Assembly (NCBI GenBank): GCA_963718995.1
Contig: CAVRAP010000015.1
Span: 1-64,000 of the forward strand
From: UBA4744 sp963718995
GTDB lineage: Bacteria; Actinomycetota; Acidimicrobiia; Spongiisociales; UBA4744
Direction of reading: 5' to 3'
DNA length: 64,000 bases
The notes under the pieces were generated by a model that was not told where the DNA came from, ran no database searches, and saw nothing but the letters and a program-made list of their open reading frames with translations. A program made the position numbers and the translations under genes. Below are positions 42,735-51,079 of the stretch, in pieces. The stretch's first letter is position 1. Each line of letters starts with the position of its first letter.

Positions 42735-42783
42735 GTTCTGGCGTGAGTTTCGAGCAATATGCGCAGGAAACTCACGCGAGAAC
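42735..42783. repeat. Twin palindromic element, copy 2
   Basis: A 49-bp near-perfect palindrome: arms GTTCTGGCGTGAGTTTC and GAAACTCACGCGAGAAC differ from full complementarity at one position; centre shares ATATGCGC with copy 1. It is 67 bp upstream of the selenoprotein start. The two copies are in the same orientation and enclose the selenoprotein gene. The rest of 42668-43013 holds no gene I can support, apart from the operator-like site at 42971. Confidence 0.8.
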
Positions 42784-42970
42784 AGGATTGGCGAAGTGAG
42801 GAACTGCCGGGGCCGCCCGGGCCTCGAGCAGGGAGGGAGGTACCTGCGCGCCAGACCCGGTGGGGATCATGCGCGCCGAGGCTCTCAGCTCCGGGCAGGC
42901 CGGCAGTGTTTCGCCGGAGCGAAACGTGGGATTCATACAGCCCGAACCACCATGGTCGAACGGGAAGAAG

Positions 42971-42986
42971 ATACCCTAGGGGGTAT
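42971..42986. promoter_or_regulatory. CsoR/CstR-like operator
   Basis: ATACCC-TAGG-GGGTAT, flanked by GATACC at 42970 and GGTATC at 42986, resembles the ATACCC/GGGTAT sites bound by copper (CsoR) or persulfide (CstR) sensors. No gene starts close by on the plus strand; on the minus strand the next gene is the selenoprotein about 300 bp away. A csoR gene lies at 46.7 kb. The assignment rests on motif shape only. Confidence 0.45.
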
Positions 42987-43013
42987 GGTATCAGATGAGC
43001 CGGGATCTACACA

Positions 43014-43784
43014 TCACGGAACCAATCGGCCTTCCATGCCGCCGGCCACCACCACGATCTGACCGGTTACGTGTCCGGACAAACGGTCCGAAGCCAGGGT
43101 GACCACCTGCGCAGCTACATCTTCAGGGGCTCCGAGCTTCTTCAGGGCCATCGTCGACGTCACTCTCGCCTCCAGATCCGGATCCCGCCGGGCCTCGGTG
43201 GTCATCGGAGTTACGGTCCATCCCGGTGCTACGACATTGACCCGCACCGACCCTTCGAGTCGGGTCGCCTCGTTCTTGGCGCTCAACAACAGGCCGGACA
43301 GGATGGCGCCTTTGGCTGCGGCATAATCGGCGTGTCCGGCCTCACCGAATACCCCCGCCGTCGAGGCGATCATTACGAGATTTCCCTGCCGAGTCTTGGC
43401 GGCGTGACGGAGGAAACTCCTGGTGGTCAAGAATGTCGCCGTCAGATTGGCGTCGAGGGTTTCCCTCCAGCGCTCCAGCGAGAGCTCCCAGATCGGTGCG
43501 TCGGGCGTCGGCCAAACGCCGGCATTCGCCACGACCACGTCGACCCGACCGAGCGCCTGCAACGCTCGCGGAACAAGATCGTCTGCTTCCGCCTCAACGC
43601 GCAAGTCGGCACCGAGAGCTATCCCACCGACTTCCTCCGCCAGACGTTCTGCGGCCGGGCGGGACGTGCGGTAGTGAACCGCGACCCTCGCCCCTTCGAC
43701 TGCGAAAGCCCTGACGATTGCCTGGCCGATGCCGCCCGCTCCACCCGTGACTACGACTCCCTTGCCCGACAGATCTGTGTCCAT
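43014..43784 (-). CDS. SDR family oxidoreductase
   Basis: A 256-residue classical short-chain dehydrogenase. Seen: cofactor motif VVTGGAGGIGQAIV, NAGVW, catalytic Ser in IASTAG, catalytic YAAAK, and PGWTVTPM. The start ATG 43784 places the Rossmann motif close to the N-terminus; the open frame upstream lacks homology. NADP preference is possible from HYRTSRPA after the second strand. The substrate is unknown. Confidence 0.92.
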   Translation of the reverse strand: MDTDLSGKGVVVTGGAGGIGQAIVRAFAVEGARVAVHYRTSRPAAERLAEEVGGIALGADLRVEAEADDLVPRALQALGRVDVVVANAGVWPTPDAPIWELSLERWRETLDANLTATFLTTRSFLRHAAKTRQGNLVMIASTAGVFGEAGHADYAAAKGAILSGLLLSAKNEATRLEGSVRVNVVAPGWTVTPMTTEARRDPDLEARVTSTMALKKLGAPEDVAAQVVTLASDRLSGHVTGQIVVVAGGMEGRLVP

Positions 43785-43863
43785 GCAGAGGAACCTAGTG
43801 CACCGGACCCCGCCGCCCGAGCAGTCGAAGAAGCACAGGACCAATCAGCAGCTGCGGGCTGGA

Positions 43864-44055
43864 TCAGTCGCCGAAGGGGACATCTCGCTGGATTCGGGCA
43901 AAGGCCCGATCCAACTCCACCACGTCAACCGGATTCAACCGGCGTTCGAGGCGAACGGCTGCCGCGCTGTGCCAGATCTCATGGACACCCCAGACCACCG
44001 CACGTGCCAAGCCAACTAGTGCGGCGATCCCGAGGATTGACAACATCCACACCAT
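43864..44055 (-). CDS. Small membrane protein, unknown
   Basis: A 63-residue frame starting at ATG 44055: a hydrophobic N-terminus (MLSILGIAALVGLARAVVWG) followed by an amphipathic basic/acidic tail (RLERRLNPVDVVELDRAFAR). Codon use is GC-rich at third positions like its neighbours, which suggests a real gene, but the Shine-Dalgarno is weak and I know no family. Divergent from the M3 peptidase. Confidence 0.5.
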   Translation of the reverse strand: MVWMLSILGIAALVGLARAVVWGVHEIWHSAAAVRLERRLNPVDVVELDRAFARIQRDVPFGD

Positions 44056-44154
44056 GCAATGGAATCGGTCCGGGATCGGAGCGACTTGAGGCTGGTTTCC
44101 TTGGAGCCCAGCAGCCACTGACGGGGCGACCGCTCGGTGTATGGTTCTTCCTCC

Positions 44155-46107
44155 ATGCTCGTCGATTACTCGCTGATCACCGCCGCCGCCGTCACCGGCC
44201 TCGTCGCTGATGCCATCGACGAGGCCGAGCGAGTCATCAGATCCCTGATTGCCGCAGGTGAGCCGCGCTCGTTCAGAAACACGATGCAGCCTCTCGAGGA
44301 TATCTCCGTTGCCCTCCAGGACGCATACGGACAAGGGCCTTTCCTGGGCAACGTACATCCGGATGAAGAAGTCCGGGAAGCGGCACGCACAGCCGAAGAG
44401 CGGCTCGAGAAATGGCAGGTCGAGCTCAGCTTCCGACCCGACTTGTTCGCGGCCGTCAAGGAATACTCAGAGACGGACGAGGCGAAGCAACTCGAAGGCG
44501 AACCAGGACGGCTGGTTGCCTTCCTGCTCCGGGACTTCCGCCGGGCCGGGCATGGACTCGCCCCGGAAGATCGTGCCGAAGTCCAGCTCCTGCGCGAGCG
44601 ACTCGTTGAACTCGAAGTGGCCTTCCAACGCAACATTGCCGAGTACGAGGATTACCTGGAGGTGGGGCGAGAGGACTTATCTGGTCTACCCGATGACTAC
44701 CTCGAGCGGCTGGAACCTGGCACCGACGGCGCATTGCGCGTGACTATGGCCTACCCCCATGTTGTCCCGTTCATGGAGCAGGCCGAGCGGCGCGACCTTC
44801 GTGAGGCGCTTTCCTTCAAATTCAGCAGTCGTGCGGTCGACGCCAACCGGCCGGTTCTGGAAGAAGCGGTCGAAGCACGCGAGCGCATCGCCCACCTCTT
44901 CGGGCTCGACTCCTGGGCCCACTATCAAATGGAAGAGAAAATGGCGAAGCACCCCGAGGCCGTTGAGCGGTTCTATGCGGAACTCATCCCGCCGCTTTCC
45001 GAAGCAGGAACGGCCGAAATAGCAGTGATGGCCGAAATGCTCGCCCACGATACGGGGTCGCATGACCTCCAGTCGTGGGATTGGCGCTACTACGACACCC
45101 AACTACGAAAAAGGGAATTCGGGGTCGACCCCAATCAGGTGGCCGAGTATTTCAAGCTCGAAGACGTCATCGCCGGGATGTTTGATCTCACGGCTGAGGT
45201 CTTTGGTCTCACCTACCAACCGGTGGTCGAAGCCCGGGCGTGGCATGAGGAAGTGCTGTTGTATCAGATTCTCGATACCGACAGCGGCCAGCATCTTGCG
45301 TATTTCTATGCCGACCTCTTCCCGCGCGAAGGCAAGTTCAGCCATGCGGCCGCCTTTCCGCTGTACCCGGGACACCAAGGCCCGGATCGGACGTATCACC
45401 GTCCGGTCTCGGCCATCGTGGCCAACCTGACAAAACCAACCGCGGATAAGCCGGCTCTGCTGCAGCACACCGAAGTCGAGACCCTTTTCCACGAATTCGG
45501 GCACATTCTCCATATGTCTCTCACCAGAGCCCGGTTCTCGCGCTTCTCAGGTGCCAACACCGAGTGGGACTTCGTTGAGGCACCCAGCCAGATCATGGAG
45601 GAATGGTGCTGGCAGCCGGAGGTGTTGCAGCAATTTGCCCGGCACTATCGAACGGGTGAGCCCATTCCGAGGGAACTCGTGGACGATCTCGTCAGGGCGC
45701 GCCATCTCAACGTCGCCTTGAACACCTTGCGCCAGGTTTCGTTTGGCGTATTCGACATGGGCCTCCACGGACCGGGCGATCACAGCAATCTGGATCTCAT
45801 CCATGAACAAGCCGAGTCGGTAGGACTGCTTCCCCCGCACGAAGGTACGTTCTTTCCTGCCAGCTTTGGCCATCTCCTGGGTGGCTACGACGCCGGCTAC
45901 TACGGATACCTGTGGTCCAAGGTCTACGGGCTCGACATGTTCAGCCGTTTCACCGCAGGCGGCGTGACCAGTCCAGAGGTCGGGGGCACATACCGCCGCG
46001 AGATTCTCGAACCGGGAGGATCGCTCGATGGTGAAGCGTTGCTCAGCAACTTCCTGGGGCGTGAACCCTCCAATGAGGCCTTCTTGCATCACATCGGCAT
46101 CACCTAG
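44155..46107 (+). CDS. M3 family oligopeptidase
   Basis: A 650-residue zinc metallopeptidase of family M3 (thimet oligopeptidase type). The zinc site is VETLFHEFGHILHMSL, with HExxH and the third ligand in the downstream EAPSQIMEEW segment. Family-typical KPALLQHTEVETLFHEFG precedes it. It is cytoplasmic by lack of a signal peptide and cleaves short peptides, possibly those brought in by the opp transporter (inference). ATG 44155 is chosen; GTG 44137 is in frame. Confidence 0.93.
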   Translation: MLVDYSLITAAAVTGLVADAIDEAERVIRSLIAAGEPRSFRNTMQPLEDISVALQDAYGQGPFLGNVHPDEEVREAARTAEERLEKWQVELSFRPDLFAAVKEYSETDEAKQLEGEPGRLVAFLLRDFRRAGHGLAPEDRAEVQLLRERLVELEVAFQRNIAEYEDYLEVGREDLSGLPDDYLERLEPGTDGALRVTMAYPHVVPFMEQAERRDLREALSFKFSSRAVDANRPVLEEAVEARERIAHLFGLDSWAHYQMEEKMAKHPEAVERFYAELIPPLSEAGTAEIAVMAEMLAHDTGSHDLQSWDWRYYDTQLRKREFGVDPNQVAEYFKLEDVIAGMFDLTAEVFGLTYQPVVEARAWHEEVLLYQILDTDSGQHLAYFYADLFPREGKFSHAAAFPLYPGHQGPDRTYHRPVSAIVANLTKPTADKPALLQHTEVETLFHEFGHILHMSLTRARFSRFSGANTEWDFVEAPSQIMEEWCWQPEVLQQFARHYRTGEPIPRELVDDLVRARHLNVALNTLRQVSFGVFDMGLHGPGDHSNLDLIHEQAESVGLLPPHEGTFFPASFGHLLGGYDAGYYGYLWSKVYGLDMFSRFTAGGVTSPEVGGTYRREILEPGGSLDGEALLSNFLGREPSNEAFLHHIGIT

Positions 46108-46223
46108 CCACCGGCCACGGGAAAAGCGGTGCCGCTCCGGGTTTCTCCTTTCTTAACCCTCCCATAAGGCTTCAGAAACCATCATCTGGGATCCTCCCGG
46201 CTACGAACAGAAACCGAAGATCA

Positions 46224-46257
46224 CATAATTTTGTATGTCCCCATAGTGGAAATTATG
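46224..46257. other. AT-rich nested inverted repeat
   Basis: Outer arms CATAATTT (46224-46231) and AAATTATG (46250-46257) are perfectly complementary; an inner TATG/CATA pair lies round TCCC. It is strikingly AT-rich for this genome. It lies about 113 bp upstream of the small Cys/His gene and 117 bp past the M3 peptidase; it could be an operator or a promoter-region structure. Function unknown. Confidence 0.5.
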
Positions 46258-46369
46258 AAATCGTCGAACTACAGTCCCTCCAGACCGCAAGAAGGTCATG
46301 TATCGGGAACAAACGATCGACCAAAGACGTTGAACCGGTCCTGAAGATAGAAACCTAGGAGGCCATCCC

Positions 46370-46564
46370 ATGGCTGACACACTCAAAGGAAACAAGCTCC
46401 GCGGCGGCGTTCGGCCCTCACGGAAATTTGGAGAAGGTCGCGTATGCGCCGATAAGAGCTGCGACACGCTCCTGTCCCAATACAACAGGCGCGAGCACTG
46501 CTTCGCCCACGCTCCGGTCCGGTTCCCCCGGGTCCGCGGACGGGTCGTAGCGGAAAGCACCTGA
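46370..46564 (+). CDS. Small Cys/His-motif protein
   Basis: A 64-residue basic protein with AGGAGG a few bases upstream of ATG 46370. Its centre has the pattern C-x4-C-x-T-x-LSQYNRREHC-x2-H (residues about 26-46), a likely zinc-binding knuckle. Similar LSxYN-Cys-His motifs occur in short actinobacterial proteins and at the N-termini of some regulators; function is not established. It has its own terminator at 46627. The basic C-terminus (RFPRVRGR) suits nucleic-acid binding. Confidence 0.75.
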   Translation: MADTLKGNKLRGGVRPSRKFGEGRVCADKSCDTLLSQYNRREHCFAHAPVRFPRVRGRVVAEST

Positions 46565-46626
46565 GCCGAAGCCCACACTTCCCCGGCGCCAACCGGAACA
46601 CCCTCCACCAAGTTAGGCGCCCATCC

Positions 46627-46655
46627 GAGACCCCGGACCCATCCTCCGGGGTCTC
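46627..46655 (+). terminator. Strong hairpin terminator
   Basis: A perfect 11-bp stem GAGACCCCGGA/TCCGGGGTCTC with a 7-nt loop, followed by GCTTTGT. It ends the transcript of the small Cys/His gene and insulates the copper operon that starts 18 bp further on. Confidence 0.8.
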
Positions 46656-46672
46656 GCTTTGTCCCTACCCCC

Positions 46673-46691
46673 ACCCCACCCCGGGTGGGGT
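46673..46691. promoter_or_regulatory. CsoR operator
   Basis: ACCCCACCC at 46673 faces GGGTGGGGT ending at 46691 round a single C, a GC-tract inverted repeat of the CsoR class; flanking CTACC and GGTAG extend it. It ends 14 bp before the csoR start, so CsoR would block its own operon until copper(I) binds it. Confidence 0.75.
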
Positions 46692-46705
46692 GGTAGGCTG
46701 CGTTC

Positions 46706-47005
46706 ATGAAAGAGCAGCACAAGCGAACAGCTCTCAACCGACTCAAGACGGTGCGCGGCCACCTCGAGGGCGTGATCGGGATGGTCGACGACGAGCGGTA
46801 CTGCCCGGAGATCATGAAACAGGTGTCGGCATTGCAGGCGTCGCTGGAGCGGGTCAACCGCATCCTCCTCCAGAACCACCTCGAAACCTGCGTCAATGAG
46901 GCAGTTGCCGAGGGTCGCGCTGCAGAGATCGTCGATGAACTCATGGAAACGATGAAGTACACGGCGGCGGTCACGGGACCAGCCGCCCCAAGGGAGGACC
47001 TATGA
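46706..47005 (+). CDS. csoR: Copper-sensing repressor CsoR
   Basis: A 99-residue all-helical repressor of the CsoR/RcnR family. The copper(I) ligand set is complete: Cys33 (RYCPEIM), His58 and Cys62 (NHLETC). It therefore reads as a true copper sensor rather than the formaldehyde or nickel types. The operator lies immediately upstream. The stop overlaps copZ as ATGA. Confidence 0.95.
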   Translation: MKEQHKRTALNRLKTVRGHLEGVIGMVDDERYCPEIMKQVSALQASLERVNRILLQNHLETCVNEAVAEGRAAEIVDELMETMKYTAAVTGPAAPREDL

Positions 47006-47214
47006 GCCAGCAAGTTATTTCGGTGCCGGATATTTCGTGCAATCACTGCAAGATGTCGATTGAGGGCGCGGTGGGAGCCTTGAGCGGCGTCGACAAGGTT
47101 GAGGTGCACATAGAACCTCGGACCGTCGACGTCGACTACGACGAGGGATCCGTGACACTCGACGCGATCTACGCCGCCATCGAGGAGCAAGGCTACGACG
47201 TAGCCAAGGGCTGA
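47002..47214 (+). CDS. copZ: Copper chaperone CopZ (HMA domain)
   Basis: A 70-residue heavy-metal-associated domain with the copper motif ISCNHCKMS (CxxC near residue 13). It passes copper(I) to CopA. It is coupled to csoR by a 4-bp overlap and lies 9 bp before copA. Confidence 0.95.
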   Translation: MSQQVISVPDISCNHCKMSIEGAVGALSGVDKVEVHIEPRTVDVDYDEGSVTLDAIYAAIEEQGYDVAKG

Positions 47215-47223
47215 TCCCAAACC

Positions 47224-49404
47224 ATGGCAGATATCCTGACCGCCAAACGAGCCGACGACGGCAGCCTCATCTTCGACGTGGACGGCATGACGTGTGCCTC
47301 ATGCGCCGTCCGGGTCGAACGCGTTCTCAACAAACAAGAAGGCGTTGAATCGGCCGTGGTCAACTTCGCCGGATCAGAAGCCCGGGTCCGTGGCGGTGCC
47401 GATCTCGATCTCAGTCGCATCACGGATGCGGTTGGAAAGATCGGCTACCAGATTCATCTCGTCGAAGAGGAAGAAGAACGCAGGAGCGTTGTTGAACGCT
47501 ACGACGAAGAGGTCCGATTCCAATGGCGAAACTTCGTGGCGGCAGGCTTGCTGACGTTGCCGATCTTCGTCCTGGCCATGACCGGCCAGGATGCCCGGTG
47601 GAGTCTCATTGTTCAATGGGCACTGGTGACGCCTGTCGAGTTCTACTTCGGGTGGCAGTTCCATGAAGCGGCCCTGAAGCGGATCCGTAGCTTCGGGGCG
47701 AACATGGACACCCTGGTCTCGATCGGGACCCTGGCGGCTTACGGCTATTCGGTCTGGGCGTTTTTCAGCGGTCAACCGGTCTTCTTCGAGACGGCCGGTG
47801 CCATCATCACGTTGATTCTCCTGGGTCGTTTCTTCGAAGCACGCGCCAAGGGACGGGCTTCAGCGGCGATCACCAAGCTGCTGGAACTGGGAGCCAAGCA
47901 GGCCCGGGTCCTTCGGGACGGCCAACCAGTGATGGTCCCCATCGAGGATGTACGGGTCGGCGACATGATCCTGATCAAGCCCGGCGAAAAGGTGCCAACC
48001 GACGGAGCCATTGAAGAGGGGCGTTCTTCGCTGGACGAAAGCATGCTGACGGGTGAGTCGGTTCCCATCGACAAGGGACCGGGGGACAACGTCTATGGCG
48101 CCACGATCAATCAGCAAGGTCTCCTAACCATCCGGGCCAATCGAGTCGGTGCGGACACTGCCCTGGCACAGATCGTGCATTTGGTCGAAGAGGCGCAGGC
48201 ATCCAAGGCACCCGTCCAGAAACTCGCCGACCGTATTTCGGGTGTTTTCGTCCCGATCGTCATGCTGATTGCCCTGGCCACGTTTGGAGGGTGGTTCATA
48301 GCCACCAACGACGTCGCTCAGGCCTTGACCGCGGCAGTTGCCGTACTGATCATCGCCTGTCCGTGCGCTCTCGGCCTGGCCACCCCAACCGCCATCATGG
48401 TCGGAAGCGGCCGCGGCGCGGAATTGGGCGTCATCTTCAAAGGCGCCGAGGTTTTCGAGCGTTCGCGCGCTATCGAGACCATCTTGTTCGACAAGACCGG
48501 CACCCTCACCCGGGGGATGATGAGCCTGTCCGACCTCCGGACCGACGAGGACGAGGAACGTTTCCTCTACCTGGCCGGTTCCGTCGAGGCGGCCAGTGAA
48601 CACCCCGTTGCCAGAGCGGTGGCACTCGGAGCGGAGGAACGGGACATCGAATTGGGCAAGGCCGCCGACTTTGAGAACTTTGCCGGACAAGGCGTGCGCG
48701 GAACGATCGACGGCATACAGGTAGTCGTCGGAAAAGCGAAGCTCTTGGCCGATCAGGGCATGCTCATCGCCGACCGCTACCTCGACGAGGCCGCCCGTTT
48801 GGAAAGCGAAGGTCGAACGGTCTTTCTCGTCGGCTGGGAGGCAGAAGCACGAGGCGTACTCGCAGTGGCCGACACCTTGCGCGCAACCGCTCGCCCGGCG
48901 GTTGAAGCCTTGCAGAACATGGGCGTGGAAGTCGCGATGATCACCGGCGACAACCAACGCACGGCTGCCTCAATCGCCGCGGAGACGGGCATCGATCAGT
49001 TTGTGGCCGAGGTGATGCCCGGCGAAAAGGCCGAACAGGTCCGGCGCTTCCAGGCGCAAGGCAAGACCGTCGCCTTCGTCGGTGACGGCATCAATGATGC
49101 TCCCGCCCTCACCCAGGCTGATCTCGGCATGGCGATCGGCACGGGTACCGATGTTGCCATCGAGGCGGGGGACGTCATCCTCATGTCCGGAGATCCGGCG
49201 CTGGCTGAGACGGCCATGAAATTGGCGCGCGCCACATTCAAGACCATCAAGCAGAACCTGTTCTGGGCGTTCTTCTACAACGCCGCCATGATTCCGCTGG
49301 CCGCTGCCGGTCTCCTCAATCCGATGTTCGCCGCAGCGGCGATGGCCTTCTCGAGCGTCTCGGTTGTAACGAACAGCCTCCGGCTGAGAAGGTTCCGACT
49401 GTAA
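47224..49404 (+). CDS. copA: Copper-exporting P1B ATPase CopA
   Basis: A 726-residue P-type ATPase. One N-terminal HMA domain (GMTCASCAVRVE), the intramembrane metal site CPCALGLATPT, the phosphorylation loop DKTGTLT, the actuator TGES, and the hinge GDGINDAPAL. SEHPVARAV is the nucleotide-binding HP motif. It exports copper(I) from the cytoplasm. Last gene of csoR-copZ-copA. Confidence 0.96.
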   Translation: MADILTAKRADDGSLIFDVDGMTCASCAVRVERVLNKQEGVESAVVNFAGSEARVRGGADLDLSRITDAVGKIGYQIHLVEEEEERRSVVERYDEEVRFQWRNFVAAGLLTLPIFVLAMTGQDARWSLIVQWALVTPVEFYFGWQFHEAALKRIRSFGANMDTLVSIGTLAAYGYSVWAFFSGQPVFFETAGAIITLILLGRFFEARAKGRASAAITKLLELGAKQARVLRDGQPVMVPIEDVRVGDMILIKPGEKVPTDGAIEEGRSSLDESMLTGESVPIDKGPGDNVYGATINQQGLLTIRANRVGADTALAQIVHLVEEAQASKAPVQKLADRISGVFVPIVMLIALATFGGWFIATNDVAQALTAAVAVLIIACPCALGLATPTAIMVGSGRGAELGVIFKGAEVFERSRAIETILFDKTGTLTRGMMSLSDLRTDEDEERFLYLAGSVEAASEHPVARAVALGAEERDIELGKAADFENFAGQGVRGTIDGIQVVVGKAKLLADQGMLIADRYLDEAARLESEGRTVFLVGWEAEARGVLAVADTLRATARPAVEALQNMGVEVAMITGDNQRTAASIAAETGIDQFVAEVMPGEKAEQVRRFQAQGKTVAFVGDGINDAPALTQADLGMAIGTGTDVAIEAGDVILMSGDPALAETAMKLARATFKTIKQNLFWAFFYNAAMIPLAAAGLLNPMFAAAAMAFSSVSVVTNSLRLRRFRL

Positions 49405-49413
49405 GAGCCTCGT

Positions 49414-49896
49414 TCAATTGATATCGCCGAGGTAGCGGGGACCGATCGCACCGTCCCCGACGAGTGCGACGAGGCCGGCAACGAGAGCGGCCGGGAAAAA
49501 CCGGACGTTGGCCAGTTCCTCGAGAGGCACCCAGTCGACCGAGATCTGCCAGGCGTCCTCTTCAACCGCCCGCCCCGGTGGCTGTGATCGGTCGATTGAA
49601 CACGAGAACATGATCTCGACCTGGTGTACGTCGAGTTCATGAGCTGCGAACTCGTGCCTGGCTCCGATGTAGTCGCGCACCCATAGAACATCACCGACCT
49701 CGACCGAATAGCCGGTTTCCTCGCGCACTTCGCGTCGCAGACACTCATCGAGTGGCTCACCATGGTTCTGACCCCCGCCGGGCAGGAGGAAGAACTCTCC
49801 GCCCGGGTCGTCGGGATGGAGGTTTCGGGTCACGAGGATATCGCCGGTGTCGATGATGACCGCTTTGGTTGAGACGCGAATGGATGGGCCGGACAC
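49414..49896 (-). CDS. Nudix hydrolase
   Basis: A 160-residue Nudix protein. The Nudix box reads GGGQNHGEPLDECLRREVRE followed by ETGYSV. A start at GTG 49896 puts RVSTKAVIID at the N-terminus as in relatives; the longer open frame would run under the divergent gene and has no homology. The substrate is unknown. Convergent with copA (9 bp gap). Confidence 0.85.
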   Translation of the reverse strand: MSGPSIRVSTKAVIIDTGDILVTRNLHPDDPGGEFFLLPGGGQNHGEPLDECLRREVREETGYSVEVGDVLWVRDYIGARHEFAAHELDVHQVEIMFSCSIDRSQPPGRAVEEDAWQISVDWVPLEELANVRFFPAALVAGLVALVGDGAIGPRYLGDIN

Positions 49897-49944
49897 AACC
49901 GGCAGCCTATCGGCTGTCCCCCGGAACGGAGATAGGATGGCTGG

Positions 49945-50694
49945 ATGGGTCGTAGCGAAGCCATCGCCGCTCAGCTTGCACTTCCTCCAGAGGATCTGAC
50001 CTTCTCCGAAGAACTTGTCGCCGGACAGCCGGAACCCGTACGCCGATTCTTCACGCACGCAATAGCTCAAGGGACACCTCTCGCTCGCTCGGTGCGACTC
50101 GAACAGACCGGAAGCATGAAGCCGAGCCCGAGTGGAGCTCGATTGGAGATCATCGCTGAGGAAACCCTTGCCCCACCGTTCGGGCTCGTCTGGCAAGCGA
50201 GGACAAAGATGGGACCGCTTCCGCTCCGGATTGTCGACACGCACTTCGAAGGCAAGGGCCGATTGCGCGGGACCGTGCTTGGCGTCCCCGTGCTGCGTGC
50301 CGCCGGTATCGACGTCTCTCGATCATCCCGGCACCGCGTCGTTGCCGAATCCCTCTGGGTTCCCTCAGCGCTTCTCCCCCACCGCGGGGTTGTGTGGACT
50401 GCCGAAACCGACTCAGCGATTCGCGCCTGCCTGGCAATCGACGGTGAGTCCGTCGACATTCGGTTGACCCTCCACCCGAACGGTGCCGTCCGGGAGGTCT
50501 CCATGCAGAGGTACGGCAACGTGGGGACTCCGGACTGGTCGCTCATTCCCTACGGGTTCGCAACCGAATCAGAGTCTGTGTTCGGGGGTTACACGATCGC
50601 CGGACGAGTTCGAGGCGGATGGTGGTACGGCACCGACCGCTACAAGCCGGAGGCGGCAAGCTCTTTCACGATTCATGGTGCCCACTTCGGTTGA
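49945..50694 (+). CDS. DUF6544-like protein
   Basis: A 249-residue soluble protein. QPEPVRRFFTHAIAQGTPL and VRLEQTGSMK resemble the opening of the DUF6544 family, and WYGTDRYKPEAASSFTIHG its end. Function unknown. Divergent from the Nudix gene across 48 bp. Confidence 0.75.
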   Translation: MGRSEAIAAQLALPPEDLTFSEELVAGQPEPVRRFFTHAIAQGTPLARSVRLEQTGSMKPSPSGARLEIIAEETLAPPFGLVWQARTKMGPLPLRIVDTHFEGKGRLRGTVLGVPVLRAAGIDVSRSSRHRVVAESLWVPSALLPHRGVVWTAETDSAIRACLAIDGESVDIRLTLHPNGAVREVSMQRYGNVGTPDWSLIPYGFATESESVFGGYTIAGRVRGGWWYGTDRYKPEAASSFTIHGAHFG

Positions 50695-50705
50695 GAGATC
50701 AGGCG

Positions 50706-50993
50706 TCACAGATCACCCAAACTGCGCTCGAGGTCGGCGGACCAGGATTCGTTGCCGAGACCAGCCACAACGAGCACATCCCGCCAGTCAATGCGCAACA
50801 GTTCAACGGCTTCCCGGAAGCGGGTCATGTCACCTCCGCCGATAAACGCAAGGGCGGCTGCAACACGTTCCGGGTTCTGTCCGCCGAACGCCGCCTCTTC
50901 TCGTTCCAAAGCTGCAAGCTCTCTGAGGACGGCATCAGCCGAAATACCGGGGTAGGTGGATCGGATCCACCGCTCGAGTCGGGCGCTGACCAT
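50706..50993 (-). CDS. Small helical protein, unknown
   Basis: A 95-residue acidic, probably all-helical protein (LERWIRSTYPGISADAVLRE, ALAFIGGGDMTRFREAVELL). No family recognised. The C-terminus VVAGLGNESWSADLERSLGDL-like is typical of small cytoplasmic proteins. Convergent with the DUF6544-like gene and divergent from the PAC2 gene, so independently transcribed. Confidence 0.65.
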   Translation of the reverse strand: MVSARLERWIRSTYPGISADAVLRELAALEREEAAFGGQNPERVAAALAFIGGGDMTRFREAVELLRIDWRDVLVVAGLGNESWSADLERSLGDL

Positions 50994-51079
50994 TACCCCA
51001 GCATGCCACCTCCGGACGACAAGACCCCGTTTCGATCACCGCCGCCGCCTATTCCCTCGTACAACTACGCTGAAGAGCG

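Noticed and set aside
42784..42950. A 54-codon minus-strand frame (MNPTFRSGETLPACPEL...) between the operator-like site and palindrome 2
   Set aside because: No family, Pro/Ala-rich composition, and it ends in the palindrome; not enough to call a gene.
46201..47220. A 339-codon minus-strand frame across the csoR-copZ region
   Set aside because: It is antisense to csoR and copZ, both of which are unmistakable; composition is that of a shadow frame.
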